A DNA stretch of 64,000 bases from Arthrobacter cupressi (GTDB lineage Bacteria > Actinomycetota > Actinomycetes > Actinomycetales > Micrococcaceae): NCBI RefSeq assembly GCF_900099975.1, contig NZ_FNEI01000004.1, positions 248,001 to 312,000 on the forward strand, written 5' to 3'. The position numbers and the translations under genes were made by a program. This document shows, in pieces, positions 1 through 9,519 of this stretch (its first letter is position 1; every line of letters starts with the position of its first letter). A model generated the notes under the pieces. The model made no database searches. It was not told where the DNA came from and saw only the letters and a program-made list of their open reading frames with translations.

Positions 1-321
1 GAGCACGGCATCGCCACCGGAACACTGCTGGACGTACCCGGCGTCTCGCACCGGGGCCTGCTGGTCCTGGTCAACCGGCTGGGAAGCGGCGCCCTGGAGG
101 TCACCGTGCTGAACTTCTCGGACCAGGACGTGGCCGGAAGCATCCAGTCGAGCCACCTGCTTCCCGGTTCCACGGTGCAGGACCTGTTCAGCGGCAGCAC
201 GATCGGCCAGGTGGACGACCTCGGCAGCTTCTTCCTTGAACTGCCCGCGTTCCAGGGCACCGCCCTGCTGCTGCGGGAAGACGGGCTGTTGCGGGAGGAC
301 GGCGCGGTTCCCGGCGCCTGA
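1..321 (+). CDS. Trehalose synthase-like protein, C-terminal end (partial)
   Basis: The reading frame is open from the first base and ends at TGA 319-321, so the 5' part lies outside the window. The visible 106 residues resemble the C-terminal beta-sandwich domain of long maltose alpha-D-glucosyltransferases (trehalose synthase, TreS): a GVSHRGLLVLVNRL stretch, then VTVLNFSDQDV and a closing ELPAFQGTALLL strand. TreS isomerises maltose and trehalose in the cytoplasm. The catalytic barrel is not visible, so another GH13 enzyme with this tail is possible. The last residues come from an 18-base tandem duplication (268-303) giving LLREDG twice. A 15-base perfect tandem repeat (310-339) spans the stop codon. 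The gene converges on the nickel permease gene with 35 bases between the stops. Confidence 0.6.
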   Translation, partial: EHGIATGTLLDVPGVSHRGLLVLVNRLGSGALEVTVLNFSDQDVAGSIQSSHLLPGSTVQDLFSGSTIGQVDDLGSFFLELPAFQGTALLLREDGLLREDGAVPGA

Positions 322-339
322 CGGCCCGGCGCCTGACGG
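268..339. repeat. Two short tandem duplications at the 3' end of the treS-like gene
   Basis: Bases 268-285 and 286-303 are near-identical 18-base units, both encoding LLREDG. Immediately after, CCCGGCGCCTGACGG occurs twice back to back (310-324 and 325-339). The first copy supplies the stop codon and the second lies in the spacer before the nickel permease gene. They look like local slippage duplications. No function is inferred. Confidence 0.75.
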
Positions 340-356
340 GACCGGCGCGCGGAAAG

Positions 357-1421
357 TCAGGAGAGCTTGCCGCGCGCGGCCCGGCCGCGCAACACCGCGA
401 TGCCCCACACCACCAGGAGCAGGGCCACCAGCAGCAGGCCCGCCTCGCCCAGCTCGATCGATCCCAGCCAGGTGGTGACCGGATCCTGCAGGCCGAACGC
501 CGCGTTGAGGAAACCTCCCAGAGTGATGCCGGAAATGAACAACGCGGAGACGGCGGAGACCCCTGTGACCACCGAGTTGAACCCCAGCTTCCGGCGCGGG
601 TCCGCGAGCGCGGAGCGGTACATGCGCATCATGGCCACGCCGTTGGCTGAGTCGCAGAGCGTCATGGCCGCGGCGAACGCCAGCGGCAAGGACAGCAGCG
701 CGAGCGGCGAGACCCCGGCGAGCGAGGCCGCCGTCGTCATGACCAGCAGGCCGATGGTGGTGGCGGTATCGAACCCCAGCCCGAACAGGAAACCGATCAC
801 GTAGATGTTCCGGGGCCGCCGCACCCGGGCCAGCGGTTTGGCCAGCAACTGCGCGACAAACCCCTTCACCTCGAGGTCTTCAGCGGACACAGTTCCGCCG
901 GCTTTCATTTCCCTGTGCAGACGGGCCGCCCGGAGGAACGCTGAACCGTTGAAGACGCCCATTGCCAGCAGGAACAGGCCCGACACCCCGCTGCCGATCA
1001 GCCCCAGCACCAGGTTCCCGGTGGTGCCTTCCTCCATGAACTGCCCCACCACGGTGGCGCCGGCCAGCACCAGCGCCCCGGCCAGGACCACCACGGAGCT
1101 GTGCCCCAGGCTGAACGCGAAGCCCACACTGACGGGTTCCTTGCCCTGCGCCACGAACTTCCGGGTGGAGTTGTCGATCGCGGCGAGGTGGTCCCAGTCG
1201 TAGCTGTGCTTGATGCCGGCCAGGTAAGCGGTGAGCACGAGGCCGAGGGCGAGCGGCTGACCGCCCCCGAATGTCCCCGGGAGCAGCGTACCGGCGGCCA
1301 GGAGCCCGACGGCGGCAAGATGCAGGGCGGCCACCGCACCAAAGGTGAACAGCAGCCGGGTCCGCAGGGACAGTTTTTCGCGCTGCCGGTACAGGGCGGC
1401 GAAGCCGGTCAGAGCAGTCAT
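357..1421 (-). CDS. NiCoT-family nickel/cobalt permease (HoxN/NixA type)
   Basis: A 354-residue inner-membrane permease that probably imports Ni2+ for the urease encoded just upstream. The NiCoT signature HX4DH is present as H72-x4-D77-H78 in the segment KHSYDWDHLAAIDN. The second family motif appears as GFLFGLGFDTATTIGLL. About eight hydrophobic segments are visible, and the length is typical. I chose the ATG at 1421 because it shares one base with the ureD stop (TGATG), which implies translational coupling. An in-frame start at 1484 would put 63 bases inside ureD. As the last gene of the urease operon it would be co-transcribed with the apoenzyme and its metallochaperones. Cobalt cannot be excluded as substrate, but the context strongly favours nickel. 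Confidence 0.88.
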   Translation of the reverse strand: MTALTGFAALYRQREKLSLRTRLLFTFGAVAALHLAAVGLLAAGTLLPGTFGGGQPLALGLVLTAYLAGIKHSYDWDHLAAIDNSTRKFVAQGKEPVSVGFAFSLGHSSVVVLAGALVLAGATVVGQFMEEGTTGNLVLGLIGSGVSGLFLLAMGVFNGSAFLRAARLHREMKAGGTVSAEDLEVKGFVAQLLAKPLARVRRPRNIYVIGFLFGLGFDTATTIGLLVMTTAASLAGVSPLALLSLPLAFAAAMTLCDSANGVAMMRMYRSALADPRRKLGFNSVVTGVSAVSALFISGITLGGFLNAAFGLQDPVTTWLGSIELGEAGLLLVALLLVVWGIAVLRGRAARGKLS

Positions 1422-2311
1422 CAGTACTTCCTCAGGTCCAGTGCTTCCTGACCGTACCAGTGCCTGCGCAGGTACGTGGAGCATCCGGCCAACAGCCGGT
1501 TCAGTTCCTCCGTGCTGTCCGAGAGTGCGCGCAGCATCAGCCCGGTGGTTCCGCCGACCGTCGCGGTCAGGGAGACCCCGCTCAGCGCCCCATGGGCCGC
1601 GGCGATGGCGCGCAGTTCTTCGGCCAGCGCCTGGTCCACGCGCTGATCGACCACCAGTAGCGATCCCAGGTGGCTGCGGCCTTCCATGAAGCCCAGGCCG
1701 GTGACGTCAGACGCACCAAGCCGCGGCCGGATCAGCACATTGTCCAGCGCCAGCAGGCCACCGCCCTTCGGAAGGCCGGTACTTTCCACCCGGACTTCGC
1801 TGCGCAGCCGCAGTTCCTCGTAGCTGAACGCGGTGCCCTCCGGGGACCAGCCGGGCGTGACGATTTCGCTCATGAGCAGGCTCGACGACGGGTGCATGCT
1901 GATGCGGGTGTCCTGCCGGTAGCTGGCCTCCCGGTAGGCGATGAGCTGGTCCGGTGCCAGTTCCAGCCTGGCCCCCTCCCCCAGCCGGATGGCCATGCGT
2001 TGTTCGGCGAACGAGCCCGGCGTGCGGTAGATCTTGGTGGCCGATTGCGTGGTCAGCAGCAACGACGCCCCCGCTTCCACCTCCACGTCCACCACATACA
2101 GGTCCGCGCCGAGGTAGGCCCCGCCCGGGTTGACCATCACGTAGCCGAGCTGCCCGGAGTCGTCCAGGTAGTGCGGCCGCAGCACCCGCAAGGCACCCTG
2201 GTGGAACTGGTGCACCGCCACCGAACGCCCGCCGCGCCGGGCCACCCGCAAGGCGAGCTCCCCCATCGGTGCCCCGACGGCGGCAGCCGGTGCCGCCGTC
2301 GTCGTGCTCAT
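1421..2311 (-). CDS. ureD: Urease accessory protein UreD (UreH)
   Basis: A 296-residue cytoplasmic urease maturation factor. It acts with UreF and UreG on the UreABC apoenzyme so that the active-site lysine is carbamylated and nickel inserted. Family features visible are the QFHQGALRVLRPHY segment near the N-terminus, the NPGGAYLGADLY segment, and LLLTTQSATKIYR. The start at 2311 (MSTTTA) lies 14 bases after the ureG stop. An upstream in-frame start at 2368 would overlap ureG by 43 bases and add a Pro/Arg-rich tail not expected in the family. Here ureD is the last accessory gene, after ureG, a common actinobacterial order. It overlaps the following permease start by one base. Confidence 0.93.
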   Translation of the reverse strand: MSTTTAAPAAAVGAPMGELALRVARRGGRSVAVHQFHQGALRVLRPHYLDDSGQLGYVMVNPGGAYLGADLYVVDVEVEAGASLLLTTQSATKIYRTPGSFAEQRMAIRLGEGARLELAPDQLIAYREASYRQDTRISMHPSSSLLMSEIVTPGWSPEGTAFSYEELRLRSEVRVESTGLPKGGGLLALDNVLIRPRLGASDVTGLGFMEGRSHLGSLLVVDQRVDQALAEELRAIAAAHGALSGVSLTATVGGTTGLMLRALSDSTEELNRLLAGCSTYLRRHWYGQEALDLRKY

Positions 2312-2325
2312 GAGATCCGCGCCAG

Positions 2326-2943
2326 TCACGGAACCAGGTCGAGCATCAGGACGTCGTGCCGGATCCATTGGATGACCGCGTCCAGGCCTTCGTCCGTCTT
2401 GAGGTTGGTGAAGCAGAAGGGCTTGTCGCCCCGGAACTCGCGGGAATCGCGCTCCATGACGGCCAGGTCCGCGCCCACGTGGGGTGCCAGGTCGGTCTTA
2501 TTGATGATGAAGAGGTCGGACTTGATCATGCCCTGCCCGGCCTTGCGCGGGATCTTCTCGCCCTGGGCGACGTCGATGATGTAGATCGAGAAGTCCACCA
2601 GTTCGGGGCTGAAGGTGGCTGAGAGGTTGTCGCCGCCGGACTCGACGAAGATCACCTGCAGGTCGGGGTGCCGGGACTTGAGTTCCTCGATGGCCGCGGT
2701 GTTCATGGACGTGTCTTCGCGGATGGCGGTGTGCGGGCACCCGCCGGTTTCGACGCCGATGATCCGGTCCTCGGGCAGGATGCCGTTGGCGGCCAGGATC
2801 TTGGCGTCCTCGATCGTGTAGATGTCGTTGGTAATGGCGGCCATGGAGATGTCCCCGCTCATGTGCCGGGTGAGGCGTTCCACGAGCTGGGTCTTGCCGG
2901 CGCCGACGGGTCCGCCGATGCCGATCTTGACGGGTTCTGACAT
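2326..2943 (-). CDS. ureG: Urease accessory GTPase UreG
   Basis: A 205-residue SIMIBI-class GTPase that carries nickel and powers its delivery to urease through the UreDFG complex. The P-loop GPVGAGKT lies at residues 11-18. The metal-binding CPH motif is C69-P70-H71, and the guanine-specificity NKTD motif occurs in [11 protein letters not shown]. The length is normal for the family. The start is supported by a strong AGGAGGA ribosome binding site just upstream. The stop of ureF is 13 bases upstream and ureD follows 14 bases downstream, so the gene sits inside a tightly packed operon. Confidence 0.97.
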   Translation of the reverse strand: MSEPVKIGIGGPVGAGKTQLVERLTRHMSGDISMAAITNDIYTIEDAKILAANGILPEDRIIGVETGGCPHTAIREDTSMNTAAIEELKSRHPDLQVIFVESGGDNLSATFSPELVDFSIYIIDVAQGEKIPRKAGQGMIKSDLFIINKTDLAPHVGADLAVMERDSREFRGDKPFCFTNLKTDEGLDAVIQWIRHDVLMLDLVP

Positions 2944-2955
2944 GGTGTCCTCCTA

Positions 2956-3636
2956 CTAACTCATGAACATGCGGGCACGTTGCTTCTCGTGCCGCATCTG
3001 CGAAATTTCCAGGCCTGGGCTAATGGCCCCGAAGTCGTCCGGCGTGAGGGTGCCGGCCCGTTCGACGGCGGCAGCAACGCCGTCGTGCGCTGCACGCAGC
3101 AGCCGCTGCCCGGCGTTCTGGCCAAGCGGGATGGCGCGCACCGCGTTCTGCGTCAGCGAGGTGACCGCGGCGAAAAGGTACGCGGCGAGCGCCTCCTCCA
3201 GCGGGACCCCCAGGGAGCGCGCGACGACGGCGAACGCCAGCGGCTGGTGGCCGGCGGCCCGGCCTGTGGTCACCAAAGCCCGGTAGGCTTCCAGTTCCGG
3301 CGACGGAAACACCTCGGCGCCGATCCCGAGCAGCCGTCCGCCCATCTTGATGCTGGCCTCGCGCACCTGCCGGGGCAGCAACTGGGCGCTCAGCTGTTCG
3401 TCCAGTTCCGCCAGCGGGGCGCCATCGTAGACGAAGCGGATGGCCAGGGCGTCCGAGTACGTCAGTTGCTGGCCCAGGAACGCGGCCAGCCAGGTGCCGA
3501 AGCTTGCTTCGTCGTGAACCAGGCCGCGCTCCATGTAGGACTCGAAGCCAAAGGAGTGCGCGAACGCCCCGGTGGGCAGCGCGGAGTCCGTCAGCTGCTG
3601 CAGGGCCAGGCGGCGGCTAGTGGGTGTGTTCGGCAT
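2956..3636 (-). CDS. ureF: Urease accessory protein UreF
   Basis: A 226-residue, mostly helical cytoplasmic protein that bridges UreD and UreG and gates the UreG GTPase during nickel insertion. The family-typical N-terminal segment is visible (LTDSALPTGAFAHSFGFE), as is the C-terminal GLEISQMRHE segment. The start at 3636 overlaps the 3' end of ureE by 20 bases, suggesting coupled translation. Length and position between ureE and ureG are as expected. Confidence 0.95.
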   Translation of the reverse strand: MPNTPTSRRLALQQLTDSALPTGAFAHSFGFESYMERGLVHDEASFGTWLAAFLGQQLTYSDALAIRFVYDGAPLAELDEQLSAQLLPRQVREASIKMGGRLLGIGAEVFPSPELEAYRALVTTGRAAGHQPLAFAVVARSLGVPLEEALAAYLFAAVTSLTQNAVRAIPLGQNAGQRLLRAAHDGVAAAVERAGTLTPDDFGAISPGLEISQMRHEKQRARMFMS

Positions 3637-4096
3637 GGCGGAAGGGAACGGGCATCACGCGTTCCTGGCGGTCGTAGGGCACGCCGACGTGCTTGAGGTA
3701 GTCCTCCACGGTGTGGTCGTACTGGCAGACCATCACCTCGGCCGCATATTCGGAGGCGGCGTCGAAGAACTGGGCCTGCAGGTGCCGGTTGCCCAGGGAG
3801 TGCGCCACGACCCCCATTTCGTGGATGCTCCGCGGCGCGATCACCAGCACGTCCGAGGGCAGCACCGAGACAACGATCAGGTTCTTCTCCTCCACAGCCA
3901 GGATGTCGCCGTCGCGCAGGTCCGGGGAGCCTGCCGGCAGTCGGATGCCGAGTTCCTTGCCGTGGTCGGTGGTGACCCGCTGGATCCGTTTGACCAGCAT
4001 GGCGCTGGGCAGCACCACCTTTTCCTTGTGGTGCCCGGCGTAGGGGTTTGGCGTCGCCAGTTCGTGGAGGTTGCCCTGGATTTTCTCGATGATCAT
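3617..4096 (-). CDS. ureE: Urease accessory nickel chaperone UreE
   Basis: A 159-residue nickel-binding metallochaperone. The N-terminal part (from MIIEKIQGNLHELA) matches the UreE peptide-binding domain. The second half has the metal-binding core, including LGNRHLQAQF with the conserved HxH-type region and YDHTVEDYLKHVGVPYD. The C-terminal histidine tail is short (HAEHTH, three His) compared with the His-rich tails of enterobacterial UreE. The frame is also open upstream across ureC, but the ATG at 4096, 29 bases after the ureC stop and preceded by GGAG, is the real start. The 3' end overlaps ureF by 20 bases. Confidence 0.94.
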   Translation of the reverse strand: MIIEKIQGNLHELATPNPYAGHHKEKVVLPSAMLVKRIQRVTTDHGKELGIRLPAGSPDLRDGDILAVEEKNLIVVSVLPSDVLVIAPRSIHEMGVVAHSLGNRHLQAQFFDAASEYAAEVMVCQYDHTVEDYLKHVGVPYDRQERVMPVPFRHAEHTH

Positions 4097-4125
4097 GTGG
4101 TGCTCCGGTCCTTCGGTGGTGCCGC

Positions 4126-5867
<1,742 letters not shown>

Positions 5868-5871
<4 letters not shown>

Positions 5872-6206
5872 TTGGTGTCCCCCTCAAGGTGCGTGCCGCC
5901 GTCGAGCGGGCCGTTCACGGCGTTGGACAGACCGTGCACCTCACGCCGCCCGGCGAGTTCCACGAGCCGCACGGTGCGCCGGTCCCCCGGCTCGAAGCGC
6001 GCCGCGGTGCCGGCGGGGATATCCAGCCGGCGGCCGAACGCGGCCTCCCGGTCGAATTCGAGCGCCCGGTTCGCCTCGGCGAAGTGGTAGTGCGAGCCAA
6101 CCTGGACGGGCCGGTCGCCCCGGTTGACGACGTCGACGGCGATCGCCTCGCGGCCGCTGTTGCAGTGGATCGGCTCGGGACGGAGCCGGTATTCGCCCGG
6201 GATCAT
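5868..6206 (-). CDS. ureB: Urease beta subunit
   Basis: A 112-residue structural subunit of the UreABC heterotrimer. It starts MIPGEY and contains [19 protein letters not shown], the family core strand, and [20 protein letters not shown] strong AGGAGG site precedes the ATG at 6206. It overlaps ureC by four bases and follows ureA by 10 bases. The subunits are separate, as in Klebsiella and actinobacteria, rather than fused as in Helicobacter. Confidence 0.97.
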
Positions 6207-6216
6207 GTGCGGCCTC

Positions 6217-6519
<303 letters not shown>

Positions 6520-6690
6520 CGCTTCTCCTCATCGCCGGGCACCGCTGACGCGGGTTTCGTGACAAGAGTAGGCGCGGGACGTTTCGGTGAGGTTTCCGGA
6601 TTGCTACTGCTCCCACACAAAGATGCCGGTCCGGACTGTACTAGGCTGTGGGCAGCGTCGCGTGCCGATGGCGGACTCGCCGAACCGCCG

Positions 6691-6903
6691 GTGGCCATCC
6701 AGATGCAGCACTACGCGTTCCTGGTGGACGACGAACTGTTCGACCGCGCCTACGCACGGCTGCAGGGAAACGGGATCGAGCACTGGGCCGACCCGCAGAT
6801 GCAGTTGGCCGGCACGATCAGTTCCGGGCACGGCGGCAGGGGCGTCTACTTCAAGGATCCCGCAGGCCATGCCCTGGAGATGATCACGCGCCCGTACCTG
6901 TAG
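6691..6903 (+). pseudogene. Truncated VOC (glyoxalase-like) gene, C-terminal half only
   Basis: The 70 residues from 6691 match the C-terminal half of a common actinobacterial VOC protein of about 125 residues. Visible family segments are IQMQHYAFLVDDELFDR, then HWADP, GGRGVYFKDPAGHALEMITRPY and the stop. The N-terminal beta-alpha-beta half, with the first metal ligand and the usual start MTI...DHT, is absent. The bases upstream (6540-6680) form the urease promoter region and do not encode it. Recognisable homology starts near LAEPP, around 6680. The frame is open further upstream, but only as an antisense shadow of ureAB. It is most likely a deletion remnant. A short expressed protein from GTG 6691 or ATG 6703 cannot be excluded. 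The 3' end overlaps the convergent SRPBCC gene by 20 bases. Confidence 0.6.
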
Positions 6904-7333
6904 GAGCTTCGAGGATTTCCCTGAGCCGCTTCAGGTCCTTGGTCATGGCGCTTTTCATCATCGGCGCCATGACCAGGGCTGCGAGCTTGGAGAAGCCCGC
7001 CGGCGTGCCTGTGTTCCTCAAGGTCATCCGGGTGCCGGCGCCGAGGTCTTCCCAGCGGTAGGTGGTTTGCATCGGGAACGGGCCCTGCGAAGTGCGCATC
7101 ACCAGGAGCTCCCCGGGCACGAACTCCACGAACTCGTAGGTGTAATCCAGGGTCCGGCCGAGGAAATTCGCGGAGAACGCCAGCCTCGACCCCTGCCTCA
7201 GCGGCGGTTCGGTTTCCCAGCTCACCCGCTTGATGTTGGCGTACCACTCGGGCGCGTTGTCCGGATTGCCCGCGTAATCCGCCACGACGTTGCGCGGCCT
7301 GTTGATCACTGTTTCAACCTGGACATCGACCAT
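6884..7333 (-). CDS. SRPBCC (START/polyketide cyclase-like) family protein
   Basis: A 149-residue cytoplasmic protein with the START-like helix-grip pattern: an N-terminal VQVETVINRPRNVVADYAGNPDNAPEWY segment, a central series of beta strands (VPGELLVMRTSQGPFPMQTTYRWED) and a long C-terminal helix ending KDLKRLREIL. Such proteins bind hydrophobic ligands, but the ligand here cannot be predicted. I chose the ATG at 7333 (MVDVQVE). A GTG at 7354 in frame would add seven residues. The 3' end overlaps the convergent VOC remnant. Confidence 0.8.
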   Translation of the reverse strand: MVDVQVETVINRPRNVVADYAGNPDNAPEWYANIKRVSWETEPPLRQGSRLAFSANFLGRTLDYTYEFVEFVPGELLVMRTSQGPFPMQTTYRWEDLGAGTRMTLRNTGTPAGFSKLAALVMAPMMKSAMTKDLKRLREILEAPTGTGA

Positions 7334-7429
7334 AGTCCGCACCCCGCTCTCCACACGGGCGCCCCGCCAGGCGCTCCGATCAAGCCAAGTCTAGGCTTCG
7401 GGACGCCGCGGGTTTAGAGTGCCGTGAGT

Positions 7430-7622
7430 TTCTGCTGGATCACCCTTTTCCAGGCCGCGCCCTCGAGCCGGAATAATGCGGCAACCCCGGCTGTCCCTCA
7501 GGGTGATCCAGCAGAATCATCCGCCTGGACCGCAGGGAGGGAGGCACTCGCAGTACCCCTATCAACTGAGCCTCCCTCATTCGCGAGCGCGATGGTCCCA
7601 TGGATTGTCGGGGCAACCCCCG
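7430..7622 (+). promoter_or_regulatory. Structured 5' leader upstream of the efflux gene (three hairpins)
   Basis: The gap between the SRPBCC and efflux genes (7334-7645) holds three stem-loops. The first has 17-base perfect arms at 7430-7446 and 7500-7516 with 53 bases between them, and it encloses a smaller stem AGCCGG/CCGGCT (7466-7471/7487-7492). The second is GGGAGGC/GCCTCCC (7539-7545/7570-7576). The third is CGGGG-CAAC-CCCCG (7609-7622), ending 10 bases before the AAAGAGGA ribosome site. A TAGAGT -10-like box at 7414-7419 would place a transcript start just before the first stem. I do not recognise a known riboswitch. Attenuation or translational control of the efflux gene is an inference. 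Confidence 0.4.
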
Positions 7623-7645
7623 CCCGCGGTCGAAAGAGGATTTTC

Positions 7646-8878
7646 ATGTCACACGGCACGTCCATTGAGTCTGTAACCGCGACTCACGCAGCGCCGACGG
7701 AAGGACACCCTGCACACTGGCAGGGCGTCTTCGCGATGTCGCTCTGTGCCTTCGCCCTGATCTCCTCGGAGTTCATGCCCGTCAGCCTGCTGACCCCGAT
7801 GGCAGCGGACCTGGGCGTGTCCGAGGGACTGGTGGGGCAGGGCATCGCAATCTCCGGACTGTTCGCCGTGCTGACCAGCCTCTCGGTCACCACTTTGGCC
7901 GGCGGAATGAACCGCAAGACGTTGCTGCTCGGCCTGACGGCACTGATGGGCGTCTCCGGCGCCGTGGTGGCGATGGCACCCGGCTACTTCGTGTACATGG
8001 CGGGCCGGGCGCTGATCGGCGTGGTGGTGGGCGGCTTCTGGTCGATGTCCGCGGCCACCGCCATGCACCTCGTTCCGGCGTCCCGCCTGCCACGCGCCCT
8101 GGCCATCTTCAACGGCGGCGGAGCCCTGGCCACCGTGCTGGGGGCGCCCCTGGGCAGCTACCTGGGCACGGTGGTGGGCTGGCGTGGAGCCTTCTTCTGC
8201 CTGGTCCCGATCTCACTGCTCTGCCTCGCCTGGCAGTGGTTCAGCCTGCCCTCGCTGGAAGCCGGGAGGTCCTCGGCGTCGGCGCGGCAGATCTTCGGCA
8301 TCTTCGCCGCGCTCAAGAGCCGCCCGATTGCCCTGGGCATGGCGGCGTGCGGGGCCTTTTTCATGGGCCAGTTCATCCTGTTCACCTATGTGCGGCCGTT
8401 CCTGGAGACGGTCACCAAGGTGGATGTGACCACGGTGTCGCTGGCGCTGCTCATCGTCGGCGTAACGGGCTTCATCGGCACGCTGCTGATCGGCCGGTTC
8501 CTCGGCCCGGGCCTGTACCGGACCCTGGCGGTCATCCCGGCGCTGCTGGCCGCCGTCGCGCTGGCCCTGGTTCCTTTCGGCCCCTCACTCATCGCGGTGT
8601 TGGCACTCCTGGGTGTGTGGGGACTGCTCGCGACCTCGGCCCCCGTGGGCTGGTGGAGCTGGGTGGCCACGGCCATGCCGCACAACGCCGAGGCCGGCGG
8701 CGGACTCATGGTGGCCACGGTCCAGACCTGCATCGCCTTCGGTTCCACGCTCGGCGGCGTCCTGTTCGACGGCGGCGGGTACGGCAGCACCTTCATGGTC
8801 AGTGCCGCGGTGCTCGGGGCCGCCGCACTGCTGGCCGTGCTGACCGCCCGTGCAGTTGGCGGGGACACCGTTGGCTAA
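7646..8878 (+). CDS. MFS efflux transporter, NepI-like (DHA1 family)
   Basis: A 410-residue, 12-helix major facilitator. It closely follows the pattern of the purine ribonucleoside exporter NepI and related sugar/arabinose exporters: EFMPVSLLTPMAADLGVSEG in helix 1, GRALIGVVVGGFWSMSAATAM in helices 4-5, LGAPLGSYLGTVVGWR after helix 5, and PVGWWSWVATAMPHNAEAGGG in helix 10-11. It probably exports a small polar metabolite or drug by proton antiport, with the substrate unproven. The frame is open from 7424. The ATG at 7646, with AAAGAGGA six bases upstream, is the credible start because the preceding codons lack any MFS homology and overlap the structured leader. Confidence 0.85.
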   Translation: MSHGTSIESVTATHAAPTEGHPAHWQGVFAMSLCAFALISSEFMPVSLLTPMAADLGVSEGLVGQGIAISGLFAVLTSLSVTTLAGGMNRKTLLLGLTALMGVSGAVVAMAPGYFVYMAGRALIGVVVGGFWSMSAATAMHLVPASRLPRALAIFNGGGALATVLGAPLGSYLGTVVGWRGAFFCLVPISLLCLAWQWFSLPSLEAGRSSASARQIFGIFAALKSRPIALGMAACGAFFMGQFILFTYVRPFLETVTKVDVTTVSLALLIVGVTGFIGTLLIGRFLGPGLYRTLAVIPALLAAVALALVPFGPSLIAVLALLGVWGLLATSAPVGWWSWVATAMPHNAEAGGGLMVATVQTCIAFGSTLGGVLFDGGGYGSTFMVSAAVLGAAALLAVLTARAVGGDTVG

Positions 8879-8937
8879 ACCCCACGGCTGGGGACTAGTG
8901 CCGCTGCGTCCGCCCTTGCACAGGGCACAAATTGATT

Positions 8938-8984
8938 CTGCAGATCAGGCGGGTTTGCAAGCCTGTATGTCGCCTGATCTGCAG
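8938..8984. repeat. Perfect 14-bp inverted repeat downstream of the efflux gene
   Basis: CTGCAGATCAGGCG at 8938-8951 is repeated in reverse complement at 8971-8984 with a 19-base loop. It lies 59 bases after the efflux stop and could end that transcript, although no T-run follows. The rest of 8879-9145 holds no gene I can support, and it is less GC-rich than its surroundings. Confidence 0.6.
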
Positions 8985-9145
8985 GACTGATCCTTTGATA
9001 TCTGGCCTTTGTTTGGAACACATACCGGGCCTGCAGCTCAGCTTTGGGCCGGCAGCTCCATTCTCAGCGTTACAATGAGTCATTTCATGGATGCCGGGGC
9101 AGTACAAAAAGCGTGGCAGTTTGGCTAAATTGCTAGGAGAACGAC

Positions 9146-9436
9146 ATGAGCAGGCGACCGCGGAACTGGATGCCTGGACTGTTGTCAGGCCAGGTCGCCC
9201 CGGAACTCGGGACTGCAACAATCTTTACGCTGAACTTCGGGGAGATCTATCCCAGTGGATTCTTCGCTGAGATTAGCGTCCGTTTCCGCGGCCCGCTCTC
9301 GCTGGAGGAGCAGCGCATTATTTCATCGCAGGCGGAGTCTTACCTGAGAAACTTCTCACGATCTCCTTTTCCTGGCCGGAGCAGCAGATTAGCGCGGAAT
9401 TCAAGTTCACGGCTTCTGAAATTTCAGCGGCGATAA
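9146..9436 (+). CDS. Small hypothetical protein, possibly frameshifted
   Basis: A 96-residue ORF with a good ribosome site (TAGGAGAA, about seven bases before ATG 9146). I do not recognise it. Residues up to about 68 (FTLNFGEIYPSGFFAEISV, then SLEEQRIISSQAESYLR) look like real protein, while the tail is a Ser/Arg-rich string typical of a wrong frame. A second frame over 9350-9489 continues with protein-like sequence (EKLLTISFSWPEQQISAEF, then EISAAIRGAVELWQPEQ) to a TAA at 9487-9489. A one-base loss near 9345-9360 would join the two into a protein of about 114 residues. The lower GC content suggests acquired DNA. It lies just before the convergent end of the giant gene. Confidence 0.4.
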   Translation: MSRRPRNWMPGLLSGQVAPELGTATIFTLNFGEIYPSGFFAEISVRFRGPLSLEEQRIISSQAESYLRNFSRSPFPGRSSRLARNSSSRLLKFQRR

Positions 9437-9519
9437 GAGGGGCCGTTGAATTGTGGCAACCGGAGCAAAACGAACAGGTCGGGTTGTAAGAATCGGTTCC
9501 GCCGGCCGTTCCGGGCGCC

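Noticed and set aside
7430..7516. The left arm resembles the 3' end of 16S rRNA (CTGGATCACC)
   Set aside because: Only about ten bases match and no other rRNA sequence is present. It is part of a perfect inverted repeat, so the resemblance is probably chance.
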